A stretch of DNA of 64,000 nucleotides from assembly GCF_000317245.1 (NCBI RefSeq), contig NZ_AJLJ01000076.1, positions 62,001-126,000 on the forward strand, in the 5' to 3' direction. Source of the DNA: Fischerella muscicola SAG 1427-1 = PCC 73103. GTDB taxonomy: Bacteria > Cyanobacteriota > Cyanobacteriia > Cyanobacteriales > Nostocaceae. Shown here piece by piece: positions 28,250-37,266 of this stretch. Numbering within the stretch: the stretch's first letter is position 1; each line of letters starts with the position of its first letter. The translations under genes and the position numbers were made by a program. The notes under the pieces were generated by a model. It searched no databases. It was given only the letters and a program-made list of their open reading frames with translations, and was not told the DNA's origin.

Positions 28250-28366
28250 GACCTCTTGCAAAAATAATCAACAACCCCTCCCTTACCCTTCCCAAAACCG
28301 ACGAGAGATTTATTACTACCCGTTTCGGGGGAACTGAGGGGGTTAGTTCAACTTTTGCAAGAGGTC
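28250..28366. mobile_element. 117-bp MITE-like element, ends GACCTCTTGCAAAA
   Basis: GACCTCTTGCAAA (28250-28262) and its reverse complement ending in GCAAGAGGTC (28366) form near-perfect terminal inverted repeats of about 13-14 bp around a non-coding core. AGACCTCTTGCA-type ends are common on cyanobacterial IS elements (from memory). No transposase lies inside, so it is likely non-autonomous. It sits between the O-antigen-ligase and YaaW genes. Confidence 0.65.
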
Positions 28367-28371
28367 TAATA

Positions 28372-28401
28372 ATTAATGACCAATGACCAATGACCAATGA
28401 C
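28372..28401. repeat. tandem AATGACC repeat
   Basis: About four copies of the heptamer AATGACC stand just downstream of the YaaW gene. The same family of spacer repeat (TCATTGGTCATT on the other strand) recurs near 10415, 12140 and 50980 in this window. Confidence 0.75.
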
Positions 28402-28408
28402 TATGTCA

Positions 28409-29251
28409 TCAGGCTAATTCCCAACATTCCATACGAGTGAGCCGAATTTGAGCTAAGGCGAAGATAGTTGGAATAATTCGACCATAGTTAACAGCGATCG
28501 TTCTCCATCCCAAATCCGCAAAAAACCAAGCCCACATCATCGGCCCTACAAATGCAAACACGCTCTTGACAGTACCATAACGAGCTGCATTTACAGCCAT
28601 ACCCCGCTTTGCCATCTGCAATGTTACGTAGTTTTGAAACTGTACTGTAGCAGCACCACCACCTTGCAGTGCGGCTTGTTTGGTGACTTGATAGGTAGCA
28701 AAATGCATTGCAAATTGACGGGCAATTTGCTTGAGTAACAGTGGCTGGATCACAGAGGTGACAGCCAAAGCGCTACCTCCTTTGAAAAGTAAACCCAAAG
28801 GATCACGCTGCAAAGAAAGCGGTAGTGGTTCATTCAGTTGTGATTTTGCCAACTGGTGCTGAACTTGTGCAGTTAACTTTTGTTTATCTTTCTCCGGCAA
28901 TTTTTTCCACACCCGCCCTAGCAGGTGTAAAAACACTTCTGCTTCTAAATCGATTGTTGATAAATCATCAGAATAAGGAATTTTTAAATATTTACAGACC
29001 TGGATTAGCGCTTGCCGATATGTTACTTGGTTTGTACGTCCTCGCAATACCGTCACACCATCGGCTGCTAAAAAACGAAAGCGTTCTTCCAGTGCATCTA
29101 GCCAAGCTTCACGACCCTGGCTTTGTATTTCTATCGGTTCAGGTGTCTGAATATAATCTAGGGGATTGAACTTACGGCTAAACATAATTGCCGTTAAGTC
29201 TTGCAATTCATCTTCAGTGGCAAGTTCGAGTACCGCCCTCAGTTCATCCAA
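28409..29251 (-). CDS. YaaW-family protein
   Basis: The 280-residue protein aligns by eye with E. coli YaaW: an N-terminal ELATEDELQDL segment, LRGRTNQVTYRQALIQVCKYL cut here at KYL, the ST..EAE..L motif and KKLPEKDKQKL. A C-terminal half with two hydrophobic segments follows (residues about 150-170 and 225-245: VFAFVGPMMWAWFFADLGW). Function is not established. The start at 29251 fits the family. The gene is monocistronic. Confidence 0.72.
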   Translation of the reverse strand: MDELRAVLELATEDELQDLTAIMFSRKFNPLDYIQTPEPIEIQSQGREAWLDALEERFRFLAADGVTVLRGRTNQVTYRQALIQVCKYLKIPYSDDLSTIDLEAEVFLHLLGRVWKKLPEKDKQKLTAQVQHQLAKSQLNEPLPLSLQRDPLGLLFKGGSALAVTSVIQPLLLKQIARQFAMHFATYQVTKQAALQGGGAATVQFQNYVTLQMAKRGMAVNAARYGTVKSVFAFVGPMMWAWFFADLGWRTIAVNYGRIIPTIFALAQIRLTRMECWELA

Positions 29252-29565
29252 TTTCCCTGCCTCCCTTCCATGCAGCTTTATCCTGTACCTTATTCTACTA
29301 TTAGCCTTCGGCAGTCATTTGTCTGTTATAAGGCAATATCGTACTTGAAAATAGCTGGAACAAAGCACAAAAGCTGACTTGGTAGTGTATTTGGACTCAT
29401 TATTTGACCCTTTACGACTTGTCAAAGTTTCTGTAGTGACGATCCAAATAAAAAATTTTCAATTGCAGAGGGACAAGGGAAGGGAGATAGGAAGACAAGG
29501 AGGACAGGGGGAATAAATTTTGATGAGTGCAGGGGGGGGTTGAATAATTTATTTTTTGGAGTTCC
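29252..29565. other. gene-free spacer
   Basis: About 314 bases without a gene. The section 29465-29545 is purine-rich with AGGGA/GACAAGG repeats and a run of eight G, resembling degenerate spacer repeats. The upstream part should hold the YaaW promoter. Confidence 0.4.
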
Positions 29566-29907
29566 CTAAGTCTTCCCGTCCTTTAAAGGATCATGTCCCC
29601 AATTCATTAATGAGTAACGCCAGTGTGTATTTTTTATATCTCCACTGGGTTTTTGTGCTAGGTGACGATGGATATAACTGATGACTTTTTTCATGTGCGA
29701 TATTTCATCATCATTATATTCATCTTTTTTGTTTTCTAATAATTTAACAATTTGTTTTCCAGATTTATGTCCTATAGATTCTGAATCTCCATCTTTTTGA
29801 CCAACAGATTCAGATTCTTCTGTTTGCAACCAAGATTGTAGTTCTTTGATTGTCATATTAACTGAGCTACGAAACTCATCAATTACTGATTTAGTATCTT
29901 TACTCAT
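29566..29907 (-). CDS. DUF3140 protein
   Basis: The 113-residue acidic protein matches DUF3140: an N-terminal helix FRSSVNMTIKELQSWL, a central SGKQIVKLLENKKDEY stretch, HMKKVISYIHRHLAQKP and a C-terminal NTHWRYSLMNWGHDP. The family is widespread in bacteria and fungi next to DUF2945 proteins. Function unknown; possibly DNA- or stress-related (inference). An internal partial duplication (ESVGQKDGDSESIGHKSG) lies near residues 32-49. The upstream DUF2945 gene ends nine bases before its start. Confidence 0.85.
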   Translation of the reverse strand: MSKDTKSVIDEFRSSVNMTIKELQSWLQTEESESVGQKDGDSESIGHKSGKQIVKLLENKKDEYNDDEISHMKKVISYIHRHLAQKPSGDIKNTHWRYSLMNWGHDPLKDGKT

Positions 29908-29916
29908 AAAACTACA

Positions 29917-30132
29917 TTATTCCTCTATTTTCTCTAGGGCATCGGGTTTGTGAGCGGCTTGTTTCCCTGTTTTTTCACTTTCAACCAAGTATTCTGGGTT
30001 TTCTTTAGAAGCTGCTACGTGGTGTCCTTTTATTTCTGTGGATGAGGTGAGTTTTTCTTTAACTTCACCAGTAGTTTCACCTTGAGAAGTGTTCCACTTC
30101 ACTTGATCTCCCTTTTTGAATTCTTCAGTCAT
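29917..30132 (-). CDS. DUF2945 (HVA1 TUDOR-like) protein
   Basis: This 71-residue basic/acidic mixed protein contains the small beta-barrel motif KGDQVKWNTSQGETTGEV and VAASKENPEYLVESEKTGK...HKPDAL typical of DUF2945. It lies directly upstream of the DUF3140 gene on the same strand. The pairing is common, which supports a shared function that is still unknown. Confidence 0.88.
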   Translation of the reverse strand: MTEEFKKGDQVKWNTSQGETTGEVKEKLTSSTEIKGHHVAASKENPEYLVESEKTGKQAAHKPDALEKIEE

Positions 30133-30493
30133 AATTTATGTTTTTGTTAAGGTTTTACACTTGCTAATTATGTTCGTAACATGTAGAGCAATTAATCAAC
30201 CTATTGATAGAAAAAACAGAAATTATGTGGGTGATAATCAATAAATTTCTCTACTAAAAATCTTTTATATTCCCCTGTGCGATCGCATTTCATAATCAGA
30301 ATAAATAGTATAATTTAATACATGTATTGCAAAAAGCAACACAACACACTTCTTTAACTATTTCTACATTAAAATAATGTTATTTTTACTGATATATCTG
30401 ATTATGATTCCGAAATGCTACAAATAAAAGTTGTAGCTGTTTATATCCCCACGACAGTGGGATTTACGCTTTTTTATTATTCACGCACTTTTT
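30133..30493. other. divergent promoter spacer
   Basis: The 361-base spacer between the divergent DUF2945 and COP23 genes is A+T-rich. A short hairpin CCCAC/GTGGG (about 30448-30461) lies some 35 bases upstream of the COP23 start and could be part of its leader. No other structure or coding frame was seen. Confidence 0.4.
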
Positions 30494-31033
30494 ATGAGCA
30501 GTAGTAGTTCCACATTGACAAAAGTTGCGAGAGTTTCTGGTATTGCCTTGCTAACTATATCCACGATAGCCGCAATTGCCAATCAGCCTAGTTACGCCAG
30601 TGGTACAACCTTCTTTTGCGCTAATAGCAAAGGTTATCCTACAACCTTTGCTAAGACTTACAATGGCCGGAAAATACCAATGATTCGTTGGGTTCCGAAC
30701 AATTACTTTGCCTCTAAGTTGTCTCCTGCACAACGTTGTCGGGAAGTATCGGATAGATTTCAAAGAAGCTACGATAACGGCACTCTTAAAACCATTATTT
30801 CTGGTACGCTCAACAAACAACCTGTTGTATGCGCTGCTACTACCACATACGATACTTGTAACAACAATAATCTTTTATTTACTCTCAAGCGTGGTACTAA
30901 TGCTAAACAGGCTGTAGAAAGACTTCTAGATCGTGCTGGTTTGGCGGCGGGGAGAATACTTAATCAAAATAGTGATAATACGCAGATATATGTAGATTTT
31001 GATACGTATCTCAATAGCATCAAACCTGAATAA
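30494..31033 (+). CDS. COP23-domain secreted protein
   Basis: The 179-residue protein starts with a Sec signal peptide (hydrophobic core about 15-30, likely cleavage after SYA). The mature part carries the COP23 domain with TTFFCANSKGYPTTFAKT, PMIRWVPNNYF, AQRCREVSDRF, VVCAA and a Cys pair (CAATTTYDTCNNNNLLFTL cut here). COP23 was described as a circadian-oscillating membrane-associated protein in cyanobacteria; its role is unclear. A strong terminator hairpin follows about 85 bases after the stop. Confidence 0.88.
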   Translation: MSSSSSTLTKVARVSGIALLTISTIAAIANQPSYASGTTFFCANSKGYPTTFAKTYNGRKIPMIRWVPNNYFASKLSPAQRCREVSDRFQRSYDNGTLKTIISGTLNKQPVVCAATTTYDTCNNNNLLFTLKRGTNAKQAVERLLDRAGLAAGRILNQNSDNTQIYVDFDTYLNSIKPE

Positions 31034-31116
31034 TAATTTAATACCTCTTTCTTACTTATGGTAATGAATGCGGTGATATGGGCTTGAACATCCAAGCTTG
31101 AAACTCGATAAAAAAT

Positions 31117-31151
31117 AAGATCCCCGACTTTTTGAAAAAGTCGGGGATCTT
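31117..31151. terminator. bidirectional Rho-independent terminator
   Basis: AAGATCCCCGACTTTT and its complement form a stem of about 16 bp with a tiny loop, followed by GTTTCTTT. It separates the convergent COP23 and phytol-kinase-like genes. The A-tract on the left arm and T-tract on the right make it usable in both directions. Confidence 0.9.
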
Positions 31152-31176
31152 GTTTCTTTGATATGTCCTAACTGAG

Positions 31177-31881
31177 TTAAACAAAACTACTTACTGCAAT
31201 TGCTGTTATTGGAATTAAGATGTTATCTATTTCTTTGGGGCTAAATCCCTCTACGATCATCGCCATAAGAGCAATTATTAAAATCCGGTTAAGATTCAAA
31301 GCACTGGGAATAATCAGCCAAACAAAAAATATACTAGCGACAAAGGCAAAAATAAACATTATCAAGCTTCCTTCGATTGATTTGTCGCTCAAGATTTTAT
31401 ATTTCCATTTGCCATATCTTGAGCCAATAATTGGTGCAAAACCATCACCCCAAGCTAGACATGTCATAGCAACAATTCCAGGGAAAGTTTTATAAAATAA
31501 AGTTCCACAAATAATAGCCACAATGACAAAATAAAGTGGCCCTTTGAGTAATTCACGCCTGTCTCCTGTACGAGTCATGGTTTTGACTGCTTCGTCATCA
31601 GGGTTGGCAAACAAACCTTTTTGAATTAAAAGAATTAGCCACACTACCATAATCAAAATATTTAGATATTTTGACCAATGTGAGTCGTTATAAAGTGGCA
31701 AAAAAACAATTATTGAACCAGCACCGATATGTGTAATTTTACGGCTAAGATCTTGGGGTAGACCGAAACGAGTCACACAAATATTCATGAGGGCTACTAA
31801 CCCAAAGACATAAATAAAAGTCAGCACCGTCGCGATTAAATTTCCAACCAACGGGCTGACTCCTAAAATAATAGATAGCAT
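31177..31881 (-). CDS. phytol/farnesol kinase-like prenol kinase
   Basis: The 234-residue protein has about six or seven hydrophobic helices. It carries the CTP-dependent polyprenol/phytol kinase signature: DLSRKITHIGAGS near residue 44, then AWGDGFAPIIGSRYGKWKY and DKSIEGSLIMF. Plant VTE5/VTE6 and their cyanobacterial relatives phosphorylate phytol or phytyl phosphate for tocopherol and phylloquinone salvage. Which step this protein performs cannot be told from sequence. It lies in the thylakoid or plasma membrane. Confidence 0.85.
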   Translation of the reverse strand: MLSIILGVSPLVGNLIATVLTFIYVFGLVALMNICVTRFGLPQDLSRKITHIGAGSIIVFLPLYNDSHWSKYLNILIMVVWLILLIQKGLFANPDDEAVKTMTRTGDRRELLKGPLYFVIVAIICGTLFYKTFPGIVAMTCLAWGDGFAPIIGSRYGKWKYKILSDKSIEGSLIMFIFAFVASIFFVWLIIPSALNLNRILIIALMAMIVEGFSPKEIDNILIPITAIAVSSFV

Positions 31882-32030
31882 ACTCAGCAGTTAGGATTTA
31901 GATTTGGCACATACTTTATCTTCCCAAAAAGAGTAGTCTTGCTCAAGATGCTGAGTTTATATTGTGTATTTCTTAACCTAATCAAATAACATGTAAAATA
32001 ATCTAGCTTTTGCCTGCTGCCTTCTAAATT

Positions 32031-33395
32031 ATGAGTGATGTCTCTGCTTTATCCACCAACTCTAAAAACCAGAAAATAAATTCTCATCTGCGGCTGTTAG
32101 TTTTAAGTAATGGTCATGGAGAAGATGCGATCGCAGTCCGGATCTTACAAGAACTCCAGCAACAATACCACCCACCAGAAATTTTTGCTTTACCTTTAGT
32201 AGGGGAAGGATACGCCTACCAAAAGTTAAATATACCTGTCATTGGCTCAGTACGTACCATGCCTTCTGGTGGTTTTATTTACATGGATGGACGGCAATTC
32301 CTACGTGATTTGGGTGGGGGATTAATACAACTGACTTTTAATCAAATTCAAACTATACGCAGTTGGGCCAATTCTCAACAAAAATTTGGCAAAAATCACG
32401 CCATCTTAGCTGTAGGGGACATCATACCGTTATTGTTTGCTTGGATGAGTGGTACTAAATACGCTTTTGTCGGTACGGCGAAATCAGAGTACCATGTACG
32501 AGATGAAAACGGATTATTGCCACGCAGCAGTCCATTAGCACGGTTAGGGCATTTTTCTGGTTCAGTTTATCATCCTTGGGAACGTTGGTTAATGAGCCAT
32601 CGCAACTGTAAAGCGGTGTTTCCTAGAGATTCGTTGACAACAAAGATATTACAACAATGGCCGATTCCCGCTTTTGATGTTGGTAATCCTATGATGGATG
32701 GTTTAGAACCAACTTTTCCGACAGCACGATTTTATAGTAATAACAGCGAAAATCCAGGATTAGCTCGGCCATTAATTATCACTGTTTTACCAGGTTCCCG
32801 CCCTCCAGAGGCTTATGCTAACTGGCAAAAAATTTTGATGGCGGTGTCTGCGATCATCACCCTTCCTCAAGAACTAAGTGTACAAGCCTACACTGGAGGT
32901 AAACTTGTATTTTTAGGTGCGATCGCTCCGAGTTTACATTTTGCCAGTATGCACCAAATTCTTCAATCCCATGGTTGGCATCCTTACCCAGATTCTCCTG
33001 TGACAATTCCTGACACTGAAGCCTTGACATTTAAACAAAAGAATGCATATTTTATCTTGACACAAAAAGCTTATAATGATTGCCTGCATATGGCAGATAT
33101 GGCGATCGCCATGGCGGGAACAGCAACCGAACAATTTGTGGGTTTGGGTAAACCAGCTATTACTATTGCTGGAAAAGGCCCGCAGTTTAACCTCAAGTTT
33201 GCCAAAACACAGAGTCGGCTTTTGGGGCCAAGTGTAATTTTAGTAGAACAACCAAATGAAGTTGCTCAAGTAGTGCGATCGCTTTTTGCTAACCCCGATA
33301 AATTGCATGTGATTGCTGAAAATGGTTTGCGACGGATGGGGAAAGCGGGTGCAGCAAAGCGGATTGCAGAATGTTTGATCGAGAGAATGTTTTGA
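32031..33395 (+). CDS. lipid-A-disaccharide synthase-related protein (TIGR03492)
   Basis: The 454-residue protein has a GT-B glycosyltransferase look: an N-terminal LLVLSNGHGEDAIAVRIL motif and a C-terminal nucleotide-sugar half with GSRPPEAYANW and AGTATEQFVGLGKPAITI. It matches the cyanobacterial TIGR03492 family, a relative of LpxB. Its acceptor is unknown. Start at ATG 32031; the first 20 residues are Ser/Asn-rich and not conserved. The gene is monocistronic and is followed by a heptamer repeat array. Confidence 0.9.
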   Translation: MSDVSALSTNSKNQKINSHLRLLVLSNGHGEDAIAVRILQELQQQYHPPEIFALPLVGEGYAYQKLNIPVIGSVRTMPSGGFIYMDGRQFLRDLGGGLIQLTFNQIQTIRSWANSQQKFGKNHAILAVGDIIPLLFAWMSGTKYAFVGTAKSEYHVRDENGLLPRSSPLARLGHFSGSVYHPWERWLMSHRNCKAVFPRDSLTTKILQQWPIPAFDVGNPMMDGLEPTFPTARFYSNNSENPGLARPLIITVLPGSRPPEAYANWQKILMAVSAIITLPQELSVQAYTGGKLVFLGAIAPSLHFASMHQILQSHGWHPYPDSPVTIPDTEALTFKQKNAYFILTQKAYNDCLHMADMAIAMAGTATEQFVGLGKPAITIAGKGPQFNLKFAKTQSRLLGPSVILVEQPNEVAQVVRSLFANPDKLHVIAENGLRRMGKAGAAKRIAECLIERMF

Positions 33396-33477
33396 GGGGA
33401 TCGGGGAAGGTGGGGCCCCCTTTGGGGATAAGGGGCAACGGGGACAAGGGAGTGTGGGAAGTGTGGGGAGACATATC

Positions 33478-33523
33478 AATTCAAAATTCAAAATTCAAAA
33501 TTCAAAATTCAAAATTCAAAATT
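33478..33523. repeat. six-copy heptamer array (AATTCAA)
   Basis: Six perfect AATTCAA units (33478-33519) plus a partial unit form an STRR array downstream of the TIGR03492 gene. A second repeat follows at 33541-33571, built from GCCC(A/G)AT units. Together they fill the spacer between convergent genes. Confidence 0.92.
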
Positions 33524-33578
33524 AAGAACTTGTTGCCCCATGCCCAATGCCCGATGCCCGATGCCCAATCCCTGTTCT

Positions 33579-34085
33579 TTACTTCGATGCAAGCAGTTGT
33601 GACACTTCTGCATGTGCTAGAACAACATCAGCTTCACGTTGCAAAGCTGCGTAGTATTTTCTGGCAAATGCGTTACCTTCTTCTTGTGGTGTTAGCAATA
33701 TGCGAACATCAGCAATCATATTTTCGACATCTTCCAGTGACATCGGTTGATCTGCTTGTAGCATTTCATCAATTTGCACAACTACTTCAGATATGCGATG
33801 TAGCCAAGCAAATTGTTCATGTTCAATGACAAGTCGCAGTAGTTCTCCGTTCGATACTCGTCCACGCGCCTGTTCGTAAGTGATGCGTTCTGTCTCCAGC
33901 AACATTCGATGAAGATGGAGCAATCTATTTCGCAAATCGCGTAGATATTGATGTTGATGTATTCGCTGTAAAAGTGTGTTAGAAGTCAATGGAACCCATC
34001 CTCCCGTTACAATAGTTTTAAGGTTGGAATGATTTCTGCTTAAGAGTTGGTTGAGTGGTACGCCAGCAATGAGCAACAAAGTCAA
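33579..34085 (-). CDS. conserved hypothetical protein
   Basis: The 168-residue protein is predicted to be almost entirely alpha-helical and soluble after residue 35 (LLQRIHQHQYLRDLRNRLLH cut here, then ITYEQARGRVSNGELLRLV). I do not recognise a family. The first 30 residues (MTLLLIAGVPLNQLL...) do not resemble the rest; a later start is possible but none has a clear ribosome-binding site. It is convergent with the TIGR03492 gene. Confidence 0.6.
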   Translation of the reverse strand: MTLLLIAGVPLNQLLSRNHSNLKTIVTGGWVPLTSNTLLQRIHQHQYLRDLRNRLLHLHRMLLETERITYEQARGRVSNGELLRLVIEHEQFAWLHRISEVVVQIDEMLQADQPMSLEDVENMIADVRILLTPQEEGNAFARKYYAALQREADVVLAHAEVSQLLASK

Positions 34086-34280
34086 TAGTTATTTCGCATC
34101 TGATAAATTGTCTTTGGCGATCGCCACTTCCTCACTTTCAATTCAGTTTGTAAATCCTCAACGGCCAAAACTGGTAATCTGATCAATCTAAAACCAGGTA
34201 GTTAGGGTTTTGTCAAGTACGCCGTGATCAAAGTTACTTTGCTGGATGATTCTTATATATGATTAGTCTTATATTAGCAT

Positions 34281-34302
34281 CTATATCAAAAATGACATAT
34301 AG
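34281..34302. promoter_or_regulatory. possible operator dyad upstream of the padR-type gene
   Basis: CTATAT (34281-34286) and ATATAG (34297-34302) are exact complements separated by ten bases, 34 bases upstream of the PadR-family start codon. PadR regulators often autoregulate through dyads near their own promoter. The match to known PadR sites is not close, so this is tentative. Confidence 0.35.
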
Positions 34303-34335
34303 AGCTTAAACTACTTTATATTCGGAAAACCGTCT

Positions 34336-34872
34336 ATGTCGCTAGCATATGCAATTATGGGTCTGCTTCAAGAAAAACAGAGGACAGGCTACGAGTTGAA
34401 AACAAGCTGTTTCGATCAATGCATTGCTCACTTGTGGCCAGCAGACCAAGCACAGATTTACAGAACTCTTGATAAACTCCTTGAACAGGGTTGGATTAAC
34501 TGTACCATTGAAATTCAGTGCGATCGCCCTAATCGCAAAATTTATAGTGTAACGGAGGCGGGAAAAGCGGAATTAATTAGATGGTTACAATCTCCTCAGC
34601 CTTTGCCAACATTAAGAGAACCATTGCTAATTCAATTATTTTTCGCCACAGAATTATCCAATGAAGCGATCGTGCAACTTTTAGAACATCAGCTAGCTGC
34701 ACATATTGAAAAACTAACTGAGTGTGAAAAGACTAATTTACCAGTGCTTGGAGATCAATATGCAACTCGTGAGCAGATTATGCAAAGGCTTGCATTAGAG
34801 TTGGTGTTACGCAGAGAACAAACTTATATTGATTGGCTGAAGACGGCTATTGAAATTATTGATCATCTGTAG
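34336..34872 (+). CDS. PadR-family transcriptional regulator
   Basis: The 178-residue protein has the PadR winged helix at residues 1-80 (AYAIMGLLQEKQRTGYELK, IYRTLDKLLEQGWI, RKIYSVTEAGKAEL). A C-terminal helical dimerisation region (Vir_act_alpha_C type, about 90-175) follows. PadR proteins repress genes for detoxification and phenolic stress. No obvious target gene is adjacent: kptA is convergent. The gene may act elsewhere or only on itself. Confidence 0.88.
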   Translation: MSLAYAIMGLLQEKQRTGYELKTSCFDQCIAHLWPADQAQIYRTLDKLLEQGWINCTIEIQCDRPNRKIYSVTEAGKAELIRWLQSPQPLPTLREPLLIQLFFATELSNEAIVQLLEHQLAAHIEKLTECEKTNLPVLGDQYATREQIMQRLALELVLRREQTYIDWLKTAIEIIDHL

Positions 34873-34886
34873 ACTTTGTTTTATTT

Positions 34887-35435
34887 TCATTCTGTTTTTT
34901 GCAAATACTCTGGCGGGACATGAGCTACTAACCAGACTCCATTATCAGAACAATAAAAACTGTAACCAACTTCATGCATTGCTCCAGAATCTACAGTTAA
35001 GACTACTGGTTTTCCATGTCTTGCACCAACAGTTTTGGCTGTGGCAATATCAGCTGATAAATGCACATGATGACGCGACATTTTCTTAAGTCCAGTTTGC
35101 AAAATTGACTCCACAGCTTTGTGTCCTGTACCGTGATAAAGCACATCGGGAGGAACAACAGGTTCTCGTTGCAAATCAACTTCGGTGCTATGTCCTTGAT
35201 TAGCGCGAATTAAAGTACCTGTGGAATTAAAAGAAAAGCGTTTTTTATCGTTGTTAGCGACAACTTCATTGAGTTCTGTAAGGGTAATAGGAAACTGATT
35301 TTTTTGACAAGCTGCTAATAATTCATCAACAGCAACCCAACCACCAGGAGCAAGTTTAATACCAATGCGATCAGGTTGGTGGCGGAGGTGTTTGCTGAGA
35401 TATTTACTGATTTTGATGAGGCGGGAATCTTTCAT
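34887..35435 (-). CDS. kptA: RNA 2'-phosphotransferase (Tpt1/KptA)
   Basis: The 182-residue enzyme matches KptA/Tpt1 along its length: KYLSKHLRHQPDRIGI, GGWVAVDELL, KKRFSFN, IRANQGHS, LYHGTGHKAVESIL, HVHLSADIATAKTVGARHGKP. It transfers an internal 2'-phosphate from RNA to NAD, giving ADP-ribose cyclic phosphate. The residues of the conserved Arg-His-Arg-Arg set appear present. Its start overlaps the stop of the upstream lyase gene by four bases (ATGA type), so translation is probably coupled. Bacterial KptA substrates are not settled. Confidence 0.95.
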   Translation of the reverse strand: MKDSRLIKISKYLSKHLRHQPDRIGIKLAPGGWVAVDELLAACQKNQFPITLTELNEVVANNDKKRFSFNSTGTLIRANQGHSTEVDLQREPVVPPDVLYHGTGHKAVESILQTGLKKMSRHHVHLSADIATAKTVGARHGKPVVLTVDSGAMHEVGYSFYCSDNGVWLVAHVPPEYLQKTE

Positions 35436-36397
35436 AAATTCAATTGTCCTAATTGTGTCAAATCCACATTTCCACCGCTAATAATCACACCAATTCTCGC
35501 GTCTGAAGCTTTGACAACACCTTCTAATAAAGCAGAAGCAGCTAACACTCCAGTGGGTTCCACAACTATTTTTAAGCGTTCCCATAAAAAGAACATGGTA
35601 CGAACAATTGCTTCCTCAGATACTGTCACCATATCATCAACGTAATTTAATACCAAGGGAAACGTAATTTTACCTAAACTGGGAGTCCGCGCACCGTCAG
35701 CGATGGTATCCGGATTATTGATAGTGTGGAGAGTTTTGCTGTGAAAAGAACGGGTAGCATCGTCGGCGCGTTCTGGTTCTACACCAATTATTTTACAGTT
35801 AGGTGCAAGTGTTTTAGCTGCGATCGCACTCCCGGAAAGTAAACCACCACCACCACAACAAACTAATAGTAAATCTAATCCGCCGACTTCTTCTATGAGT
35901 TCTTTAGCTGCTGTTCCCTGTCCCGCGATTATATGGGGATGATCGTAGGGAGGAATAATTGATAAACTCCGATCTTGAGCCAAACTTTGGGTTAGTTCTT
36001 CCCTATTAGTTGTCTTACGGTTATATAAAATTAACTCTGCACCGTAACCACGAGTTGCTGACTGTTTGACAGTGGGAGCATCATCTGGCATGACTATAGT
36101 TGTCGGGATGTTGAGCAATTTTCCAGCCAAAGCGATCGCTTGAGCGTGATTCCCTGATGAAAATGTGATCACACCTTTTTGTTTTTGGTCTGTTGATAAC
36201 TGTAAGAGTGCGTTGTATGCACCACGAAATTTAAAAGAACCTGTGCGTTGAAAGTTGTCACACTTGAAGAAAACTTGGCTATTGGTGCGTTGATTAACAG
36301 TTCTTGAAGTCATTACCGGGGTACGATGAGCAACACCAGCAAGATGCTTGGCTGCTGTTTCGATATCGGCAAAAGTGACACAATTAAACTGTGACAT
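35432..36397 (-). CDS. threonine dehydratase/hydroxyaspartate ammonia-lyase-like PLP enzyme
   Basis: The 321-residue fold-type II PLP enzyme has the Schiff-base lysine in TGSFKFRGAYNAL, the substrate loop SSGNHAQ and the phosphate-binding CCGGGGLLSG. It lacks the C-terminal ACT domain of biosynthetic threonine deaminase. Length and motifs fit serine racemase, catabolic threonine ammonia-lyase or threo-3-hydroxy-L-aspartate ammonia-lyase; I favour the last without proof. It is coupled to kptA downstream. Confidence 0.88.
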   Translation of the reverse strand: MSQFNCVTFADIETAAKHLAGVAHRTPVMTSRTVNQRTNSQVFFKCDNFQRTGSFKFRGAYNALLQLSTDQKQKGVITFSSGNHAQAIALAGKLLNIPTTIVMPDDAPTVKQSATRGYGAELILYNRKTTNREELTQSLAQDRSLSIIPPYDHPHIIAGQGTAAKELIEEVGGLDLLLVCCGGGGLLSGSAIAAKTLAPNCKIIGVEPERADDATRSFHSKTLHTINNPDTIADGARTPSLGKITFPLVLNYVDDMVTVSEEAIVRTMFFLWERLKIVVEPTGVLAASALLEGVVKASDARIGVIISGGNVDLTQLGQLNL

Positions 36398-36423
36398 GCT
36401 ATAAACCTGATATAAATCCTGAT

Positions 36424-37266
36424 TTAGTTAGATACAAAAGAGTAATCATGCAAGTCACCCATAGCTTGATAACCAATTGCTTGGTAAATATAGTTACTGG
36501 TTGGGTTGGCTAAATCAGTAAATAAAAAACAGTATTTATACCCTTGATTCAGTAAAGTCTGACTCAAATCTGCCACGCAAGCACTGGCATAGCCCTTTTT
36601 GCGATATTCTGGTGGTGTGTATACCATACTGACTCCTGCACCATTGGGTGTTACACCAGTATGACAAGCCATTGAGACGGGGGTTCTATCTTCCCAAATG
36701 TAAGCAGTACCGCGCTGCAAATGGTTGTCAACAGCGCGTTCTGTATGTTTTGGAGGAGTGTGCAAAGCTTCAAGTAGAAAGGCTTCAAACCAACGGATGA
36801 GTATTTCGCGATCGCTTTGTGTCGCCTGACGCAAGTGACCATTTGCTTTAGAAATCGTCTGCACCTGTTCTAGTTGAAAAGCACGCAGGGCCATTTTTAA
36901 TTGGTATGATTGACCTGTGAGTGAATGCCAATTCTCTGCAAAGGCTTTTGCCTCGTCTATAGGGCCATTGACTCCTGGCGGTAAATTTTGGGTAGAGTGC
37001 AGATTTTGAGCGATCGCTTCTATCGCCGCAAAATCTTGTATCTTTGACAATAACAAGTTGAGAGACTTTGTTTTCATAGCTACTGCAATGATATCTCTAT
37101 CTGTCTCCACAATTGCTAAATAGGGTTTTTCGTCGAAGCGTTCCGGATTATGAATCAAGGCGTGACAAAGTGCAAACTGCACGTTATGCATTGCTTCATG
37201 AATCAGCAAATAATTTTTCACTTTGTCATAAAATTGCTTTGCATCTTCAAACCGTTGGAGTTTCAT
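36424..37266 (-). CDS. GNAT-family N-acetyltransferase
   Basis: The frame is open to 37359, but the start is best placed at ATG 37266 (MKLQRFEDAKQF), which has AGGAGA six bases upstream and gives 280 residues. The C-terminal half is a GNAT fold with the acetyl-CoA-binding loop VYTPPEYRKKGYASACVADL and a terminal FTDLANPTSNYIYQAIGYQ segment. The N-terminal half is a helical GNAT-associated domain. The substrate is unknown. Its start overlaps the end of the AAA ATPase gene by 20 bases. Confidence 0.88.
   Translation of the reverse strand: MKLQRFEDAKQFYDKVKNYLLIHEAMHNVQFALCHALIHNPERFDEKPYLAIVETDRDIIAVAMKTKSLNLLLSKIQDFAAIEAIAQNLHSTQNLPPGVNGPIDEAKAFAENWHSLTGQSYQLKMALRAFQLEQVQTISKANGHLRQATQSDREILIRWFEAFLLEALHTPPKHTERAVDNHLQRGTAYIWEDRTPVSMACHTGVTPNGAGVSMVYTPPEYRKKGYASACVADLSQTLLNQGYKYCFLFTDLANPTSNYIYQAIGYQAMGDLHDYSFVSN

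Noticed and set aside
28195..28386. 63-codon plus-strand frame
   Set aside because: It lies almost wholly inside the MITE-like element at 28250-28366 and its ends are formed by the inverted repeats.
33371..33829. 152-codon plus-strand frame
   Set aside because: It runs through the AATTCAA and GCCCAAT repeats (reading SKFKIQNSKFK) and opposite a more convincing minus-strand gene.
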